A DNA stretch of 64,000 nucleotides from Alphaproteobacteria bacterium (GTDB taxonomy: Bacteria > Pseudomonadota > Alphaproteobacteria > Micropepsales > Micropepsaceae). Location: NCBI GenBank assembly GCA_947473475.1, contig CANJBZ010000021.1, positions 1 through 64,000 of the forward strand, written 5' to 3'. This document shows positions 16,212 through 24,238 of the stretch, in pieces. Made by a program: the position numbers and the translations under genes. Each line of letters begins with the position of its first letter. The first letter of the stretch is position 1. The notes beneath the pieces were generated by a model that saw only the letters and a program-made list of their open reading frames with translations, made no database searches and was not told where the DNA came from.

Positions 16212-16925
16212 ATGGTGTCGCCCGCGCGGTTCTATAAAGACGTTTCGGTTTCCCCGCGGGACAACGGCTTTGGCGTGTTGCTGGATGGCAAACCTATCCG
16301 CACGCCCGCAGGCGCTGCGCTGGTCATTCCCGCGCGCGCGCTCGCGGACGCTGTTGCGGAAGAATGGCGCTCCCAGGGCGATAAGCTGCGCCTGGAAACC
16401 ATGATTCTGACCAAGCTTGCCAATACGGCCGCCGACCGCGTCACTGCGGATCGCCTGACGGCAATCGCAGAGATACTCGCCTTCGCCCGAAGCGATTTGC
16501 TGTGCTACCGCGCCGACGCGCCCGCCACACTGGTCGCGCTTCAGGTGAGAACCTGGGACCCGCTCCTGGAGTGGGCGCGCGAGCGCTACGGGGCCGTTCT
16601 CGCCTGCGGCACGGGCATTGGCTTCGTGGAACAGGACACCGAGGCCCTGGCAGTTCTCGAACGCGCCGTTGATGAATATGACAGCTTCCGTCTCTGCGGC
16701 GTGCAATCGGCGGCGACGCTACTGGGTTCCACGGTGATCGCGCTGGCTCTGGCGGATGGAAAACTATCCACGGATGAAGCGCTTGGCGCGGCTCAGCTCG
16801 ACGAAAATTATCAAGCCGCAAAATGGGGCCTGGATTTCGAGGCCGAGAAGCGGCGGGAAAATCTCAAAGCCGAACTCGTGGCGATTACCGGCTTCCTCCA
16901 AGCCCTTGAACCCGCGAAAAATTGA
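16212..16925 (+). CDS. ATP12 family F1-ATPase assembly chaperone
   Basis: The 237-residue protein matches ATP12: an N-terminal RFYKDVSVSP segment with GFGVLLDGKPIRTPAG, the AEEWRSQGDKL and MILTKLANTAADRV blocks, then FARSDLLCYRADAP and WDPLLEWARERYG. In mitochondria ATP12 binds the F1 alpha subunit before hexamer assembly; bacterial homologues are confined largely to Alphaproteobacteria. It starts 3 bp after the pseudouridine synthase stop and is certainly in the same operon. The F0 genes lie in the same window at 60311-62737, but not adjacent. Confidence 0.9.
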   Translation: MVSPARFYKDVSVSPRDNGFGVLLDGKPIRTPAGAALVIPARALADAVAEEWRSQGDKLRLETMILTKLANTAADRVTADRLTAIAEILAFARSDLLCYRADAPATLVALQVRTWDPLLEWARERYGAVLACGTGIGFVEQDTEALAVLERAVDEYDSFRLCGVQSAATLLGSTVIALALADGKLSTDEALGAAQLDENYQAAKWGLDFEAEKRRENLKAELVAITGFLQALEPAKN

Positions 16926-16980
16926 CGGTGCGTCATCTTAGGCTAAGGTTCCTGGATGGAACCGGCTGGCTTTCCGGCCG

Positions 16981-17637
16981 ATGAAAAGGATGACGCTTTT
17001 GGACGATCAGCCCCGCCGGTCTTCAATCCCACGCGCAGGCGGAAAGCGTGCGGCAGTGAAGGAACAGAACCGGCGCATCATCCTCGATGCCGCCCGGCGC
17101 GTGTTCGCCGAACTTGGTTACGCGGCCACGACGGTTCGCGACATTATCCGTGCGACGCCGCTGGCGTCGGGGACGTTCTACAACTACTTCCGTTCCAAGG
17201 AGCAGATATTCGAGGCGCTTCGCGACGAGACGGCGCTGAAGCTGCGGCCCTTGCTGCACGAGGCGCGTCAGAAGGCGCAAACAGCGGAGGCGTTCCTGGA
17301 CGCGACCTTCAGCCCGTGTTTCGCCCATGTGGCAGCTAACCGCGCCGCAGCGCCGATCCGCCGGCCGCAGGCGGTTCATGTCCGTGTCGACACACCGGAG
17401 GTGCTGGCAGGGTTTGAGGAGTTGCATCAGGACGTCGATGCCGCGATTGCGCGGGGTCTCTTTCCGGCGGTCGATGCGGAGTATCTGACGGCGGCCATTG
17501 TCGGGATCGGGTTCGAACTGGCCGAGGTCATGCAAAGCCGTGACGGGGCCACGCCAGAGGAAACCACACGCTTCGCCACCCAGATGCTTCTGGCCGGAAT
17601 CACCGGAGTTGCGCGTTTACGCGAGGATAGCCGTTAG
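16981..17637 (+). CDS. TetR family transcriptional regulator
   Basis: The 218-residue protein has a TetR helix-turn-helix in residues about 25-75 (RRIILDAARRVFAELGYAAT, then TVRDIIRATPLASGTFYNYF), followed by a variable helical ligand and dimerisation domain. The N-terminus is basic and probably disordered; ATG 16981 or the ATG at 16990 may be used. It precedes an MgtC/DUF4010 membrane protein gene by 44 bp in the same direction and may control it, but the ligand is unknown. Confidence 0.85.
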   Translation: MKRMTLLDDQPRRSSIPRAGGKRAAVKEQNRRIILDAARRVFAELGYAATTVRDIIRATPLASGTFYNYFRSKEQIFEALRDETALKLRPLLHEARQKAQTAEAFLDATFSPCFAHVAANRAAAPIRRPQAVHVRVDTPEVLAGFEELHQDVDAAIARGLFPAVDAEYLTAAIVGIGFELAEVMQSRDGATPEETTRFATQMLLAGITGVARLREDSR

Positions 17638-17681
17638 ACGCTGAGGGCCTTTGCAAAGGGCCGCCAAGGAGCAGTCAGGCA

Positions 17682-18944
17682 ATGGAGACGGTCGAACTGT
17701 ATCAGCGTCTCGCGCTTGCGCTTGCTATCGGCTTGCTGGTCGGGCTGGAGCGCGGCTGGCGTGAACGCGATCTGGACGACGGAGCCCGCACGGCCGGCAT
17801 ACGCACGTTTGGCCTGATCGGGATGCTTGGCGGAATTTGGGGGGCGATGGCGCCGGTGCTTGGCCCCATTCCCTTGGCGGCGGCGGGACTGTCGTTCGCG
17901 GCGGCGTTCATTCTGTTTGAGTGGCGCGAAGCGGTCTCTCGCAACACCTATTCCGTGACTAGCACGGTTGCAGGTTTCATCGTTTTCGCCCTCGGCGCTT
18001 TTGCCGTCTTGGGCAATCAAGCGGCTGCTGCGGGAGCGGGCGTCGCAACGCTGATTATTCTGGCCGCCCGCACCAATCTGCACGATTTTCTGCGGCGAAT
18101 GTCGTGGCCGGAACTGCGCTCTGCGATCGTGCTGCTGGCGATGACATTCCTGCTGCTGCCGATTTTGCCGGATCGCACGCTCGATCCCTGGGATGCCGTC
18201 AACCTGCATGAATTGTGGCTGATGGTCGTGCTGATCGGCGCGATATCTTTCGCCGGCTATGTCGCCGTGCGCGTGTTCGGTGAAACGCGCGGGCTTCTCG
18301 TTTCCGCCGCGGCTGGCGCCGTGGTTTCATCGACGACGGTGACGTTGTTTAATGCCAGGGTGGCACGGAAATCGCCCGGTGCGGGTGCGCCGGCGATGGC
18401 GATCTGCATCGCCTGGATCGTCAGTCTGGCGCGCATGACGCTGATTGCGTGCGTGATCAATCCTATGCTCATAGTGCCTCTTGCAGCGCCCATTGGCGCC
18501 GCGATTGCCGTTCTCGCTGCCGCTGCGCTTCTGTTCCGCATGGCGGCGGCGAACAGGGAGGGCGGCGGCGCTGCTTCGATGTTTGAAAATCCACTCGACC
18601 TGTCGTTCGTTCTCGGTTTCGGAGGGCTGCTTGCCGCGGTCAGCGTTGGCGCCCAACTGATGAGCACGCTGTTCGGCGAGGCGGGTGTGCTGGGACTTGC
18701 GGGAATTTCCGGCTTCGTGGACGTCGATCCCATCACGCTGTCGGCATCGCGGCTGGCCGGTGTGTCGCTATCGGTGAACGCTGCGGCGGAAGCCATTCTT
18801 CTGGCCGCTACAGCCAACATGCTGACCAAGACGGCGGTCGCCGTTGGCATCGGCGGGTCTCGCTTCGGATGGAAGCTTGTGCTGGCGGGGCTGCTTGCGC
18901 TTGTATCGGGCGCAGCCGCATTCGTTTTTTTGGGAGTACCATGA
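17682..18944 (+). CDS. MgtC/SapB-type membrane protein with DUF4010 domain
   Basis: The 420-residue protein has an N-terminal MgtC/SapB-type segment (LALALAIGLLVGLERGWRER) and a long C-terminal DUF4010 domain; together they give about 12 hydrophobic segments. The glutamate-arginine pair in GLERGW is typical of this group. The role is uncertain, perhaps ion or envelope homeostasis. Its stop codon overlaps an ATG that begins a short remnant of an acylphosphatase gene, and its last 80 bases are repeated at 20919, so the original downstream neighbour was evidently acyP, now 2 kb away. Confidence 0.8.
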   Translation: METVELYQRLALALAIGLLVGLERGWRERDLDDGARTAGIRTFGLIGMLGGIWGAMAPVLGPIPLAAAGLSFAAAFILFEWREAVSRNTYSVTSTVAGFIVFALGAFAVLGNQAAAAGAGVATLIILAARTNLHDFLRRMSWPELRSAIVLLAMTFLLLPILPDRTLDPWDAVNLHELWLMVVLIGAISFAGYVAVRVFGETRGLLVSAAAGAVVSSTTVTLFNARVARKSPGAGAPAMAICIAWIVSLARMTLIACVINPMLIVPLAAPIGAAIAVLAAAALLFRMAAANREGGGAASMFENPLDLSFVLGFGGLLAAVSVGAQLMSTLFGEAGVLGLAGISGFVDVDPITLSASRLAGVSLSVNAAAEAILLAATANMLTKTAVAVGIGGSRFGWKLVLAGLLALVSGAAAFVFLGVP

Positions 18945-18974
18945 GCGGCGGCATCACGACCATGAACATCCGCA
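18861..18974 (+). repeat. Left copy of a ~113-bp imperfect direct duplication
   Basis: This segment holds the last 28 codons of the DUF4010 gene and the first 11 codons of an acylphosphatase gene. It matches 20919-21030 at about 85% identity with two small gaps. The two copies flank the RTX gene, marking the limits of an insertion. Confidence 0.85.
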
Positions 18975-19018
18975 CGCACGCTCTCGAGTTAACTGTGTCG
19001 AGAAACACATTAAGCTAA
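18941..19018 (+). pseudogene. 5' remnant of acylphosphatase gene
   Basis: The frame MSGGITTMNIR matches the first 11 residues of the intact acylphosphatase at 20997 (MSDDITTMNIR), then diverges into unrelated sequence and stops at 19018. It overlaps the DUF4010 stop codon (ATGA). It looks like the original acyP start stranded when the RTX segment came in. Confidence 0.75.
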
Positions 19019-19184
19019 TTATATATTTATCTAAGCCCTCACAGAAATCTCACACGCACCATTGTTGCGGATGAACACGCTCTCCTTTAAAGCTGAGCGC
19101 CAGGGAAATTAGTTTCCGGCATTTGTGTTTGAGTAACTCTCCGCGCTGGAGGTGTGTTCTTATGCATGCCGTCAGGGGGAACGT
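19019..19184 (+). promoter_or_regulatory. AT-rich leader of the RTX gene
   Basis: This 166-bp stretch begins with an AT-rich run (TTATATATTTATC near 19019-19032), unlike the GC-rich surroundings, and ends with GGGGGA before the ATG at 19185. It probably carries the RTX promoter and came in with the gene. No specific -35/-10 pair can be called. Confidence 0.4.
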
Positions 19185-20912
19185 ATGGCAAATCCATCTC
19201 AGCCGGTTGACACGAACAACTCAAACAACAGAGTTACTGAGAATTCGCCAGGCGGAACTGCCGTCGGCGTCACGGCGTTTGCCACGGATCCCAACGGGCT
19301 AACGATCACCTACTCTCTTCTCGACGATGCCGGCGGCCTGTTTGCGATCGACCCCACAACGGGCGTTGTCACAGTGGTTGGCGGGGCTGCGATCGATTAC
19401 GAGACGCGTACCAGTCATAATATCCTTGTCCAGGCCTCGAATGGCGTCGGCACGAGCTCGCAAAGCTTTACGATCAACGTTGTGAACGTTCTGGGCGTGA
19501 TCATCCAAGGGCTGTCCGACGGCGACATAGTCGATGCAACGCACACCATCGTCCGCAACCCTTTTCCCACAAACGAGGAAGACCTGATCGACGGCCACCA
19601 GTTGAATGACACTCTGTTTGGCTTGGGAGGAAACGACACTCTTATCGGTGGAAACCACCACGACATCCTGGACGGCGGGGTGGGCGCCGATTCGATGGTT
19701 GGCGATACCGGCAACGACACCTTCTTCGTGGACAATGTCGGCGATGTGGTGCTTGAGCTGAGCGGCCGCGGCTCTGGCATAGATACGGTCAACACGACGC
19801 TCAACACATATACACTTCCCGCCAATGTGGAGAATCTGAACTTTATCGGCGTAGGAAATTTCTCCGGGACCGGGAATGGACTGAGCAACCTTCTCACCGG
19901 CGGAACGGGCAACGACACGCTCGACGGCGGCGCCGGCGATGACACGCTGGTTGGAGGCACGGGCGCCGATTCCATGATCGGTGGTTTGGGCAACGATACC
20001 TACATCGTCGATGATGCGGGCGACTCGGTATCGGAAGGCGCGGCCGGGGGGGCCGATACGATCAAGACCACTCTCAACGCCTTTTCGCTCGGACCTCTCG
20101 TCAATGTGGAGAATTTGAAATTCACGGGAGCCGGGGATTTCACGGGAATCGGGAATGGTCTGAACAACGCTTTGACCGGTGGTTCCGGCAACGACACGCT
20201 CGACAGCGGTGCCGGTAAGGATACGCTGGATGGAGGCACAGGCGCCGACTCCATGACCGGTGGTATGGGTAACGATATCTACGTCGTCGATAATGCGGGC
20301 GATACGGTAACAGAAGGCGCCGGCGCAGGTACGGATACCGTCAAAACCACTCTCGCGAATTATACGCTCGCCGACAATTTCGAGATACTCACCTTTACGG
20401 GTGTTGGCAATTTTGCGGGCAACGGCAACACGCTTGCCAACACGATTACGGGCGGAACGGGCAACGACACGATCGACGGGAGTTCCGGCAACGATCAGCT
20501 TCTGGGCGGAGTGGGCGACGATCAACTGCTGGGCGGGATAGGCCTTGACGTACTCATCGGGGGGGCTGGTGCGGATAGCCTGACCGGAGGCGCCGGCGCC
20601 GATAAATTCACCTTCAAGGCAATTTCGGATTTTGCGGCGGGCCCGCTCTTCGACACGATCCTCGATTTCAACCATGCCGAGATCGACAAGATCGACGTCT
20701 CCGCCATCAACGGCAATGCGAGCGTTGCGAAATCCGCTTTCACCTTCATCGGTGCGGCTGCGTTCTCGAATGTTGCGGGCCAGCTTCACTATGTCGTCAA
20801 TGGCGGCGGCGGCGTGAACGTTGAGGGGGACACAAACGCAGACGGCGTCGCGGACTTCCATCTCGTGGTGAATGGTGTCGCTTCATTGGTCGCGACCGAC
20901 TTCGTCCTATAA
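19185..20912 (+). CDS. RTX calcium-binding protein with cadherin-like N-terminus
   Basis: The 575-residue protein begins with a cadherin-like domain (residues about 10-110: VTENSPGG, ITYSLLDDAGGLFAIDPTTG, then YETRTSHNILVQASNGVG). RTX nonapeptide runs such as GGTGNDTLDGGAGDDTLVGG follow; these bind Ca2+ and fold into beta-rolls outside the cell. Blocks of about 100 residues (GNDTxxVDNxGDxVxE...TLxNF) alternate with the RTX runs. The C-terminal 100 residues (DKFTFKAISDF, FDTILDFNHAEIDKIDVSAI) are the usual type I secretion end. There is no signal peptide, as expected. No secretion ATPase or HlyD gene is present in the window. The gene sits between two copies of a DUF4010-acyP junction, indicating arrival as an insert. 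Confidence 0.85.
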   Translation: MANPSQPVDTNNSNNRVTENSPGGTAVGVTAFATDPNGLTITYSLLDDAGGLFAIDPTTGVVTVVGGAAIDYETRTSHNILVQASNGVGTSSQSFTINVVNVLGVIIQGLSDGDIVDATHTIVRNPFPTNEEDLIDGHQLNDTLFGLGGNDTLIGGNHHDILDGGVGADSMVGDTGNDTFFVDNVGDVVLELSGRGSGIDTVNTTLNTYTLPANVENLNFIGVGNFSGTGNGLSNLLTGGTGNDTLDGGAGDDTLVGGTGADSMIGGLGNDTYIVDDAGDSVSEGAAGGADTIKTTLNAFSLGPLVNVENLKFTGAGDFTGIGNGLNNALTGGSGNDTLDSGAGKDTLDGGTGADSMTGGMGNDIYVVDNAGDTVTEGAGAGTDTVKTTLANYTLADNFEILTFTGVGNFAGNGNTLANTITGGTGNDTIDGSSGNDQLLGGVGDDQLLGGIGLDVLIGGAGADSLTGGAGADKFTFKAISDFAAGPLFDTILDFNHAEIDKIDVSAINGNASVAKSAFTFIGAAAFSNVAGQLHYVVNGGGGVNVEGDTNADGVADFHLVVNGVASLVATDFVL

Positions 20913-20918
20913 TCTAGC

Positions 20919-21030
20919 CGCTTTGATGGAAGCTTGTGCTGGCCGGGCTGCTTGCGCTTCTATCGGGCGCAGCAGCATTGGTTCGGCAGGAGTTCGATGA
21001 GCGACGACATCACGACTATGAACATCCGCA
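20919..21030 (+). repeat. Right copy of the ~113-bp imperfect direct duplication
   Basis: This segment repeats the DUF4010 3' end (now non-coding, in the remnant frame WKLVLAGLLALLSGAA) and the acyP start. It pairs with 18861-18974. It begins 7 bp after the RTX stop codon, so the insert boundary on this side is sharp. Confidence 0.85.
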
Positions 21031-21284
21031 TCGAAGGCGAGGTGCAGGGCTGCGGCTTTCGCGATTTCGCGGTGCGCGAAGGCAACGCACGCAAGTTGAA
21101 GGGCTGGGTGCGCAATCGCGCCGACGGTTCGGTGGAGGCCGTGGCTTCCGGCCCCACCAAAATCGTGGAAGAGTTCATCGCCCGGTGCATGCAGGGGCCG
21201 GGCGGCGCGCGCGTGACCGCGGTCAATCTTTCGCCGGTCCCGCCGCCGGAAAGTCTCGGCTTTATTCGGCGGGCGTCGGTCTGA
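20997..21284 (+). CDS. acyP: Acylphosphatase
   Basis: The 95-residue protein has the acylphosphatase fold: IRIEGEVQGCGFRDFAVREG holds the catalytic Arg in GFR, and WVRNRADGSVEAVASG holds the catalytic Asn. The enzyme hydrolyses carboxyl-phosphate bonds such as in carbamoyl phosphate or 1,3-bisphosphoglycerate. GCGFR replaces the more usual GVGFR. The start at 20997 lies within the duplicated segment, so its ribosome site and first 11 codons are shared with the upstream remnant. Its 3' end overlaps the convergent membrane-protein gene by about 23 bp. Confidence 0.88.
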   Translation: MSDDITTMNIRIEGEVQGCGFRDFAVREGNARKLKGWVRNRADGSVEAVASGPTKIVEEFIARCMQGPGGARVTAVNLSPVPPPESLGFIRRASV

Positions 21285-21687
21285 TTGCAGCCGTGGAAGG
21301 CGTGTTCGACGTCTTCAGCAACACGCTCCAAACCGCAAACGCAAAGCACGCCATCGCTCCGAAAGCGACAAATTCGCTCACGATCAGCGGGATCAGAAAC
21401 GGCGAGGACTCGCCTTGCAGGATCACCATCGCGAGCGAGGGAAACATGATCGCTATCGCCACATTGTTCAGCGCAAACACGGTCCAGGCGAGCTTCTTGG
21501 ATGCCTCACGCGCCAGCGCGAAGAATGTGCCGTAAAGCGCCATCGTCACCCAGCCGATCAGGTTGACGTGGGCATGGGCCGGCGCCAGAGCGAAGTTCTG
21601 CTGGGCGCCCATGAAAATGCCGAGGCCCATTCCCATCAGGACATAAAGTGGTGCAACGGCGAAAAACCAAAGCGACACGCGCGGCAT
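21262..21687 (-). CDS. Small membrane protein, haem-copper oxidase subunit I-like
   Basis: The 141-residue protein has about four membrane segments. LAPAHAHVNLIGWVTMALYG resembles the haem-ligand helix of cytochrome oxidase subunit I-like proteins, with His residues in AHAH. It is far too short to be a full oxidase subunit. The ATG at 21687 has GGGAGG five bases upstream. It stands alone on this strand between acyP (convergent) and lipB; function is unknown, possibly haem or gas related. Confidence 0.65.
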   Translation of the reverse strand: MPRVSLWFFAVAPLYVLMGMGLGIFMGAQQNFALAPAHAHVNLIGWVTMALYGTFFALAREASKKLAWTVFALNNVAIAIMFPSLAMVILQGESSPFLIPLIVSEFVAFGAMACFAFAVWSVLLKTSNTPSTAAIRPTPAE

Positions 21688-21766
21688 GAGTGCCTCCCAC
21701 ACGTTTTGTTGCGGCGCGTTTTTATCATGCCTGCGGGCCCGTCGAACAATATTATCGCAGCGGCGT

Positions 21767-22426
21767 CTATGGACCTTTGACTCGTCCGAAGACCTGTTCG
21801 AAGCCGCGCTTCAGCGCCACGTCCACATCTTCTATGCTGACGGGCAGGCCGAGGGCGCAAAGGCTCGTCACGCCGAATTTTTCGCCGCTGATGCCGCAGG
21901 GCACGATGCCGCCGAAATGGTCCAAGGCAGGATCGACGTTCAGGCTCACGCCATGGAACGTCACCCAGTGGCGCACGCGCACGCCAATGGCGGCGATCTT
22001 GTCCTCGCTCCCGTCGCTATGCACGACCCAGATGCCGACCCGTCCGGCGCGGCGCTCGCCTTTGACGTTGAATTCCGCGAGCGCGCGGATCAGCCATTCT
22101 TCAAGGTCGTAGACGAACCGGCGTACATCCTGCTTGCGTTCTTTGAGGTCGAGCATGACGTAGGCCACGCGCTGTCCTGGCCCGTGATAGGTGTATTGCC
22201 CGCCGCGTCCGGTTGGAAAAACGGGGAAACGGGCCTCCAGCAGGTCGGAATCTTTGGCGCTGGTGCCCGCGGTGTAGAGAGGCGGGTGCTCGAGCAGCCA
22301 AACCTGCTGTGCCGCGACCTCGCGCCTGATGTCGTCGACGCGCGCTTCCATGCGCGACACAGCCTCCGGGTACAGAACCGGTTTGTCGTCAATTGTCCAT
22401 TCGATGGCGCCTGAATTCGCGGGCAT
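21767..22426 (-). CDS. lipB: Octanoyl-[acyl carrier protein]:protein N-octanoyltransferase LipB
   Basis: The 219-residue enzyme moves octanoate from acyl carrier protein to the lipoyl domains of 2-oxoacid dehydrogenases and GcvH, the first step of lipoate synthesis. Signature residues are seen: [12 protein letters not shown] (acyl pocket), the lysine in [10 protein letters not shown], and the catalytic Cys in [10 protein letters not shown]. The chosen start (ATG 22426) gives the usual family length; longer frames overlap the divergent fliN gene. lipA is not in the window. Confidence 0.92.
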   Translation of the reverse strand: MPANSGAIEWTIDDKPVLYPEAVSRMEARVDDIRREVAAQQVWLLEHPPLYTAGTSAKDSDLLEARFPVFPTGRGGQYTYHGPGQRVAYVMLDLKERKQDVRRFVYDLEEWLIRALAEFNVKGERRAGRVGIWVVHSDGSEDKIAAIGVRVRHWVTFHGVSLNVDPALDHFGGIVPCGISGEKFGVTSLCALGLPVSIEDVDVALKRGFEQVFGRVKGP

Positions 22427-22490
22427 TAACGCGGTAGAAAGCACAATCGCACAAATATCGCTATCGGTGGTTCTACCCCCAAAGGCGGCG

Positions 22491-22745
22491 ATGTCCTCTT
22501 CTCCCTCAGTGAACGAAGTCAAAGTTGAAATTTCCGTTCTTCTCGGACGGTCGGTCATTCCCATGGCCCAATTGCTGCGCATGGGCCGCGGCGCGGTGAT
22601 CGAGTTGGATACGCATCAGGATGACCCTGTCTGGGTGCTCGCCAACAATAAGCCGGTGGCGAAAGGCGAGATCCAGATTGATGGCGATCGCATCTCGGTC
22701 GAGATCACTGAGGTTCTTATGACCTTCGGAACATGTTCCACATAG
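22491..22745 (+). CDS. fliN: Flagellar motor switch protein FliN (lone gene)
   Basis: The 84-residue protein is one SpoA/FliN domain: [40 protein letters not shown] and the end [12 protein letters not shown] match FliN, which forms the C-ring of the flagellar switch with FliM and FliG. It is divergent from lipB with about 64 bp between starts. No other flagellar gene is in the window, so it is either a relocated core fliN or an extra copy. The start at ATG 22491 fits the short family version. Confidence 0.8.
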   Translation: MSSSPSVNEVKVEISVLLGRSVIPMAQLLRMGRGAVIELDTHQDDPVWVLANNKPVAKGEIQIDGDRISVEITEVLMTFGTCST

Positions 22746-22843
22746 AGATTTTGTAAGAAAAATAATTCCCCATAACATTATTGCAAAATATAGCCGTCGC
22801 GCGTATCTGTCTGTGAAATACCGTCGCAGCATCAGGTACCCGC
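22746..22843 (+). promoter_or_regulatory. AT-rich gap before the sulfate-assimilation genes
   Basis: This 98-bp gap includes an AT-rich run (AGAAAAATAATTCCCCATAACATTATTGC near 22757-22785 in outline, followed by AAAATATAG), out of keeping with the GC-rich neighbours. It likely carries the promoter of the cysG-like/cysH operon. No specific activator site can be named. Confidence 0.35.
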
Positions 22844-23356
22844 ATGTTACCGATCATTCTCGATGGCTCTAAAGTCCGTGTCGGCCTCACGGGCTCAGGG
22901 GAGGCGCTGGAGCGCCGTCTCGCGGTAGCGAAAGCCGGTGGTGTCGACGACCCCATTCTTTACGAGGGCCAGCTGCCGGACGCCTCTGACTTGGCCTCCC
23001 TGCAAATTCTTTTCGTCGCCGGATTGGATGACGACACCTCGCGCGTTTTGGCGGAGGCGGCCCGCCAGGCGGGCGTGATCGTCAATGTGGAGGACGTGCC
23101 GGACCTCTGCGATTTCCACATGCCCGCGCAGGTCAGGCGTGGCGATTTGCTGCTCGCCATCTCGACGGCCGGTAAGTCGCCAGCTCTGTCGCGCGTTCTT
23201 CGCGAGAATCTTGAGAAAAAATTTCCTCCCGAATGGGAGCAACGGCTCGACGAGCTCGCCTCGTTGCGGAGCCAATGGCGAGCGGATGGCGCATCGCCCG
23301 GCGATGTTTCGGCGCGGACTCGTGCACTGCTGACCGAACGTGACTGGCTCGAATGA
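22844..23356 (+). CDS. Precorrin-2 dehydrogenase / sirohydrochlorin ferrochelatase domain (CysG N-terminal type)
   Basis: The 170-residue protein matches the N-terminal NAD-binding part of sirohaem synthase: VRVGLTGSGEALERRL (Rossmann start), VNVEDVPDLCDFHMPAQV and RGDLLLAISTAGKSPALSR. This part oxidises precorrin-2 and inserts iron to make sirohaem, the cofactor of sulfite reductase. The uroporphyrinogen methyltransferase half of CysG is absent, so that step must come from another gene. Its stop overlaps the cysH start (ATGA), giving coupled expression for sulfate assimilation. Confidence 0.85.
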   Translation: MLPIILDGSKVRVGLTGSGEALERRLAVAKAGGVDDPILYEGQLPDASDLASLQILFVAGLDDDTSRVLAEAARQAGVIVNVEDVPDLCDFHMPAQVRRGDLLLAISTAGKSPALSRVLRENLEKKFPPEWEQRLDELASLRSQWRADGASPGDVSARTRALLTERDWLE

Positions 23357-24096
23357 CCGCGATCCGGCTCCACCAACGCGCTGCCCGGCCGGTTGCCGTT
23401 CGCGACGATCTGGCCGTCCTACGGGCAAACGCTGCAGGGCTGGGCGCCCATGAATTCCTCCGCTTTGCTTTGACAGATGCCTTTCCCAGGCGGATTGCCG
23501 TCGTCTCCTCTTTTGCCGCCGAATCTGTCGTTTTGCTGCACCAAGTCGCAAAAGTAGACCCCACGACACCCGTTCTGTTCCTGAACACGGGGAAGCATTT
23601 CGGAGAGACGCTGCGCTACCGCGACCGCCTCCAGGATGTGCTGGGACTAACCGATATTCGCGCCATAGGGCCGCACCCGGACGCGCGTAACGCCTTGGAC
23701 CCGGAAGGCAGCTTGTGGAGCCGCAATCCCGACGCCTGCTGCAATTTCCGCAAAGTCCTGCCGCTCAATCGCGCGCTCACGGGATTTGCCGCCACCATCA
23801 CAGGACGCAAGCGCTTTCAGACGGAAACCCGCACGCATATGGACCGGGTGGAATTCGCCGAGGGGCGGTTCCGCTTTAATCCGCTCATCGCCTGGGATTT
23901 GGACGCTCTCGCCGCCTATATCGAGGAGCACAAATTGCCCAAACACCCGCTGGTGATGGATGGGTATCCTTCCATCGGCTGCATGCCGTGTACGCGCCGG
24001 GTCGCTGCCGGGGAGAACTATCGCGCTGGCCGCTGGGCCGGATTCGACAAGGACGAGTGCGGCATTCACACCGGCATCGACGGCGAGGGGATTTAG
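23353..24096 (+). CDS. cysH: Phosphoadenylyl/adenylyl-sulfate reductase CysH
   Basis: The 247-residue enzyme reduces activated sulfate to sulfite with thioredoxin. SSFAAESVVLLH near residue 53 is the nucleotide loop, and the late ECGIH motif (about residue 234) carries the catalytic Cys. The pair CC (about 128) together with CMPC (about 210) forms the 4Fe-4S site, which points to an APS reductase rather than a PAPS reductase lacking the cluster. It overlaps the CysG-like gene by 4 bp. Sulfite reductase (cysI) does not follow; tRNA-Leu does. Confidence 0.92.
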   Translation: MTAIRLHQRAARPVAVRDDLAVLRANAAGLGAHEFLRFALTDAFPRRIAVVSSFAAESVVLLHQVAKVDPTTPVLFLNTGKHFGETLRYRDRLQDVLGLTDIRAIGPHPDARNALDPEGSLWSRNPDACCNFRKVLPLNRALTGFAATITGRKRFQTETRTHMDRVEFAEGRFRFNPLIAWDLDALAAYIEEHKLPKHPLVMDGYPSIGCMPCTRRVAAGENYRAGRWAGFDKDECGIHTGIDGEGI

Positions 24097-24154
24097 TGCC
24101 CTTCACATTAGGGCGGCGGTTTGTTACACCCCGCGCGCCCTAAAGATTCCATGT

Positions 24155-24238
24155 GCGGTCGTGGCGGAACGGTAGACGCGCTAGCTTGAGGTGCTAGTAG
24201 GGCAACCTGTGGAAGTTCGAGTCTTCTCGACCGCACCA
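24155..24238 (+). tRNA. tRNA-Leu (anticodon GAG)
   Basis: The acceptor stem GCGGTCG/CGACCGC is perfect, the anticodon stem CTAGC/GCTAG encloses loop TTGAGGT (anticodon GAG), a long variable arm is present as expected for a class II tRNA, the T-arm has GTTCGAGTC, and ACCA is encoded at the 3' end. It reads CUC and CUU codons. Confidence 0.95.

Noticed and set aside
19299-20861. 520-codon frame antisense to the RTX gene
   Set aside because: Arises from the Gly/Asp repeat codons; sense frame has Ca-binding repeats and secretion end.
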